Below are positions 42,575-43,691 of a stretch of DNA of 43,691 bases, one piece after another. How positions within the stretch are numbered: position 1 is the stretch's first letter; each line of letters begins with the position of its first letter. The DNA is from Nitrospirota bacterium (GTDB taxonomy: Bacteria; Nitrospirota; Thermodesulfovibrionia; Thermodesulfovibrionales; UBA6898): assembly GCA_012026685.1 (NCBI GenBank), contig VEOY01000072.1, forward strand, positions 1-43,691, read 5' to 3'. The notes beneath the pieces were generated by a model. That model ran no database searches. It saw only the letters and a list, made by a program, of their open reading frames with translations, and was not told where the DNA came from. The position numbers were made by a program, and so were the translations under genes.

Positions 42575-42982
42575 ATGACAGAGACAATAAAACCGACCCT
42601 TGCCTACACGATCATCTGCGATGATGTCAGACAGGAAGCCGGAGGCAAGATCAGCCTCATGGGCCTGTTCGAGAATATCTTTGCAACGAATTTTCCCGTG
42701 CTCCACCCCAGGCTTGCCCTGATGTCCGAATGGTCCGACGGCAGAGGTGATTTTTCGGTGACCACGAAGATCCTCTCACCCGACAGAAAGACCGTTCTGC
42801 GGGAGACCTCATCGAAGATCTCCCTTCGGGACACGGTAAACAAACACCGGGACATCTCCGTTCACCTGAACATCGAACTGAAGGCAGCCGGCACATACTG
42901 GATCGAACATTACCTTGACAACGAACTCATAAGCTCCCTTCCTCTCCATGTGGTCCATGTCAAGGAGCAGTCATACCACTGA
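42575..42982 (+). CDS. DUF6941 family protein
   Basis: A 135-residue protein probably of the DUF6941 family, recognised by the ICDDVRQEAGGKISLMGLF start and the all-beta pattern that follows, ending in SSLPLHVVHVK. No catalytic motif, membrane segment or signal peptide is visible. It is divergent from the zinc operon and lies 12 bases before the oxidoreductase gene, so the two may be co-transcribed. Function unknown. Confidence 0.75.
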   Translation: MTETIKPTLAYTIICDDVRQEAGGKISLMGLFENIFATNFPVLHPRLALMSEWSDGRGDFSVTTKILSPDRKTVLRETSSKISLRDTVNKHRDISVHLNIELKAAGTYWIEHYLDNELISSLPLHVVHVKEQSYH

Positions 42983-42994
42983 GGCAGCGCCGCC

Positions 42995-43691
42995 ATGAAG
43001 CACATTATCATCGGCAACGGCGTCGCCGGCACAACGGCGGCCCTGAATATTCGCAGGACCGATCCCTCGGCGTCCATAAGCATCATAACTGACGAGATGT
43101 ATCCCTTTTACAGCAGGATACGCCTCCCTCAGATGCTTGCGGGCGAGACGGATGAGGCCGGTCTGGTGATCCACAAGCCTGACTGGTATGCCGGCAACCG
43201 CATAGACCTCTTTCTTTCCACAAGCGTGTCCGCAGTAGATCCTGTTCAAAAAAAGGTCTTTACCTCATCGCGTGAGGAATATCCTTACGACCGTCTGCTT
43301 CTTTCCACCGGTGCCCATTGCTTTGTGCCCCCGGTTTCGGGATCTGACCGGAAAGGGGTCTTTACGCTCAGGAGCATCTCCGATGCGCGGGAAATATCGG
43401 ATTACCTCAAGAATTCGCCGAGAAGGGTCCTTCTTATCGGCGGCGGCGTGCTCGGCATAGAGGCAGGGTTCGGATTGATGAAGGCGGGATGCAGCATAAC
43501 GGTTGTCGAAGTATTTACCCGTCTCATCCCGAAACAGCTGGATACCGCAGGTGCTGCTCTGCTTCAGTCGCGTCTCGAAACCATGGGATTCTCATTCCAC
43601 CTCGGCATGACCGTTAAGGAGATACAGGGAACGGACAACGCACTTTCTGCTACCCTTTCAGACAACAGAAATATCGACTGCGATCTGATCA
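42995..43691 (+). CDS. FAD-dependent pyridine nucleotide oxidoreductase, 5' part (cut by window edge)
   Basis: A class of NADH:acceptor reductases including rubredoxin reductase and the NirB N-terminal module. The first 232 residues are visible. They have the FAD-binding IIGNGVAGTTAALNI at 4-18, YPFYSRIRLPQMLAGE (typical of NirB/rubredoxin reductase-like proteins), LLLSTGAHCFVPPVSG, and a second nucleotide loop LLIGGGVLGIEAGFGLMKAG at about 149-168. The ATG at 42995 is set by the family start and the GAGGC upstream. The frame remains open to the end of the window, so length and any C-terminal domain are unknown. Confidence 0.9.
   Translation, partial: MKHIIIGNGVAGTTAALNIRRTDPSASISIITDEMYPFYSRIRLPQMLAGETDEAGLVIHKPDWYAGNRIDLFLSTSVSAVDPVQKKVFTSSREEYPYDRLLLSTGAHCFVPPVSGSDRKGVFTLRSISDAREISDYLKNSPRRVLLIGGGVLGIEAGFGLMKAGCSITVVEVFTRLIPKQLDTAGAALLQSRLETMGFSFHLGMTVKEIQGTDNALSATLSDNRNIDCDLI

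Noticed and set aside
1-43691. tRNA genes, CRISPR arrays, insertion sequences, toxin-antitoxin or defence genes
   Set aside because: I read the intergenic gaps and small frames on both strands and saw no cloverleaf arms, no direct-repeat/spacer pattern, no transposase and no defence-family motif. Low-similarity examples could still be missed by eye.

Overview
The window reads as a gene-dense stretch of chromosome from an anaerobic or microaerophilic Gram-negative bacterium of moderate GC content. Gene content points towards Nitrospirota (Thermodesulfovibrio-like), with Desulfobacterota as the alternative. The pointers are a rubredoxin, a triheme c7-type cytochrome, a MoeA fused to a periplasmic-binding-protein-like domain, a RACo-type ASKHA activator, an AmrS-type radical SAM enzyme, many response regulators and c-di-GMP proteins, and FmdB-type zinc ribbons. 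This placement is inferred from gene content; no rRNA gene is present to settle it. I see no tRNA, CRISPR array, insertion sequence, integrase or prophage gene, so this looks like core genome rather than an island.

Layout. 1-3.2 kb: tail of an unknown acidic protein, dapB, a palindromic intergenic spacer, a rubredoxin too short for routine calling (minus strand), scpB and a LysM-NlpC/P60 cell-wall hydrolase. 3.2-4.7 kb: fluoride channel crcB, a DUF190 protein and a small membrane protein. 4.8-7.3 kb (minus): lemA and an M48 metallopeptidase with extra GYF and zinc-ribbon domains, preceded by a small charge-polarised protein. 7.3-10.1 kb: cold-shock protein with a terminator hairpin in its leader, ppnP, and a priA whose ATPase motifs are lost. 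10-14.8 kb: coaE, an FmdB protein coupled to a TIM-barrel protein, then (minus) lytic transglycosylase, nadA and a MidA methyltransferase. 14.9-16.1 kb: an atypical receiver-PilZ protein and a NUDIX hydrolase. 16.2-20.6 kb (minus): diguanylate cyclase, moeA-PBP fusion and ASKHA activator. 20.7-29.4 kb (minus): galT-glgA-sensor kinase-response regulator-rlmD, joined by four successive 4-base overlaps, followed by an unknown 165-residue protein. 29.5-31.8 kb: an RNase Z-like hydrolase, a triheme cytochrome and nadC. 31.8-35.5 kb (minus): valS and a response regulator. 35.7-38.2 kb: a second FmdB protein, the AmrS-like enzyme, and rimI/tsaB. 38.2-42.5 kb (minus): an MFS transporter and a zinc-uptake operon zur-znuA-znuC-znuB. 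42.6 kb to end: a DUF6941 protein and the start of a pyridine-nucleotide-disulphide oxidoreductase cut by the window edge.

Working together. The galT-glgA operon places carbohydrate storage enzymes in one translationally coupled unit with a 1397-residue multi-sensor kinase, its apparent partner regulator and an rRNA methyltransferase. zur-znuACB is a self-contained zinc homeostasis unit with a plausible operator. nadA and nadC supply de novo NAD but lie far apart, and nadB is not here. A diguanylate cyclase and a PilZ effector lie within 6 kb of each other.

The observations I rate highest are the motor-less PriA, a recurring promoter geometry that predicts leaderless mRNAs for at least five genes, the galT-glgA-kinase-regulator-rlmD operon, the terminator inside the cold-shock leader, and the coupled MoeA-PBP/ferredoxin-less ASKHA pair.
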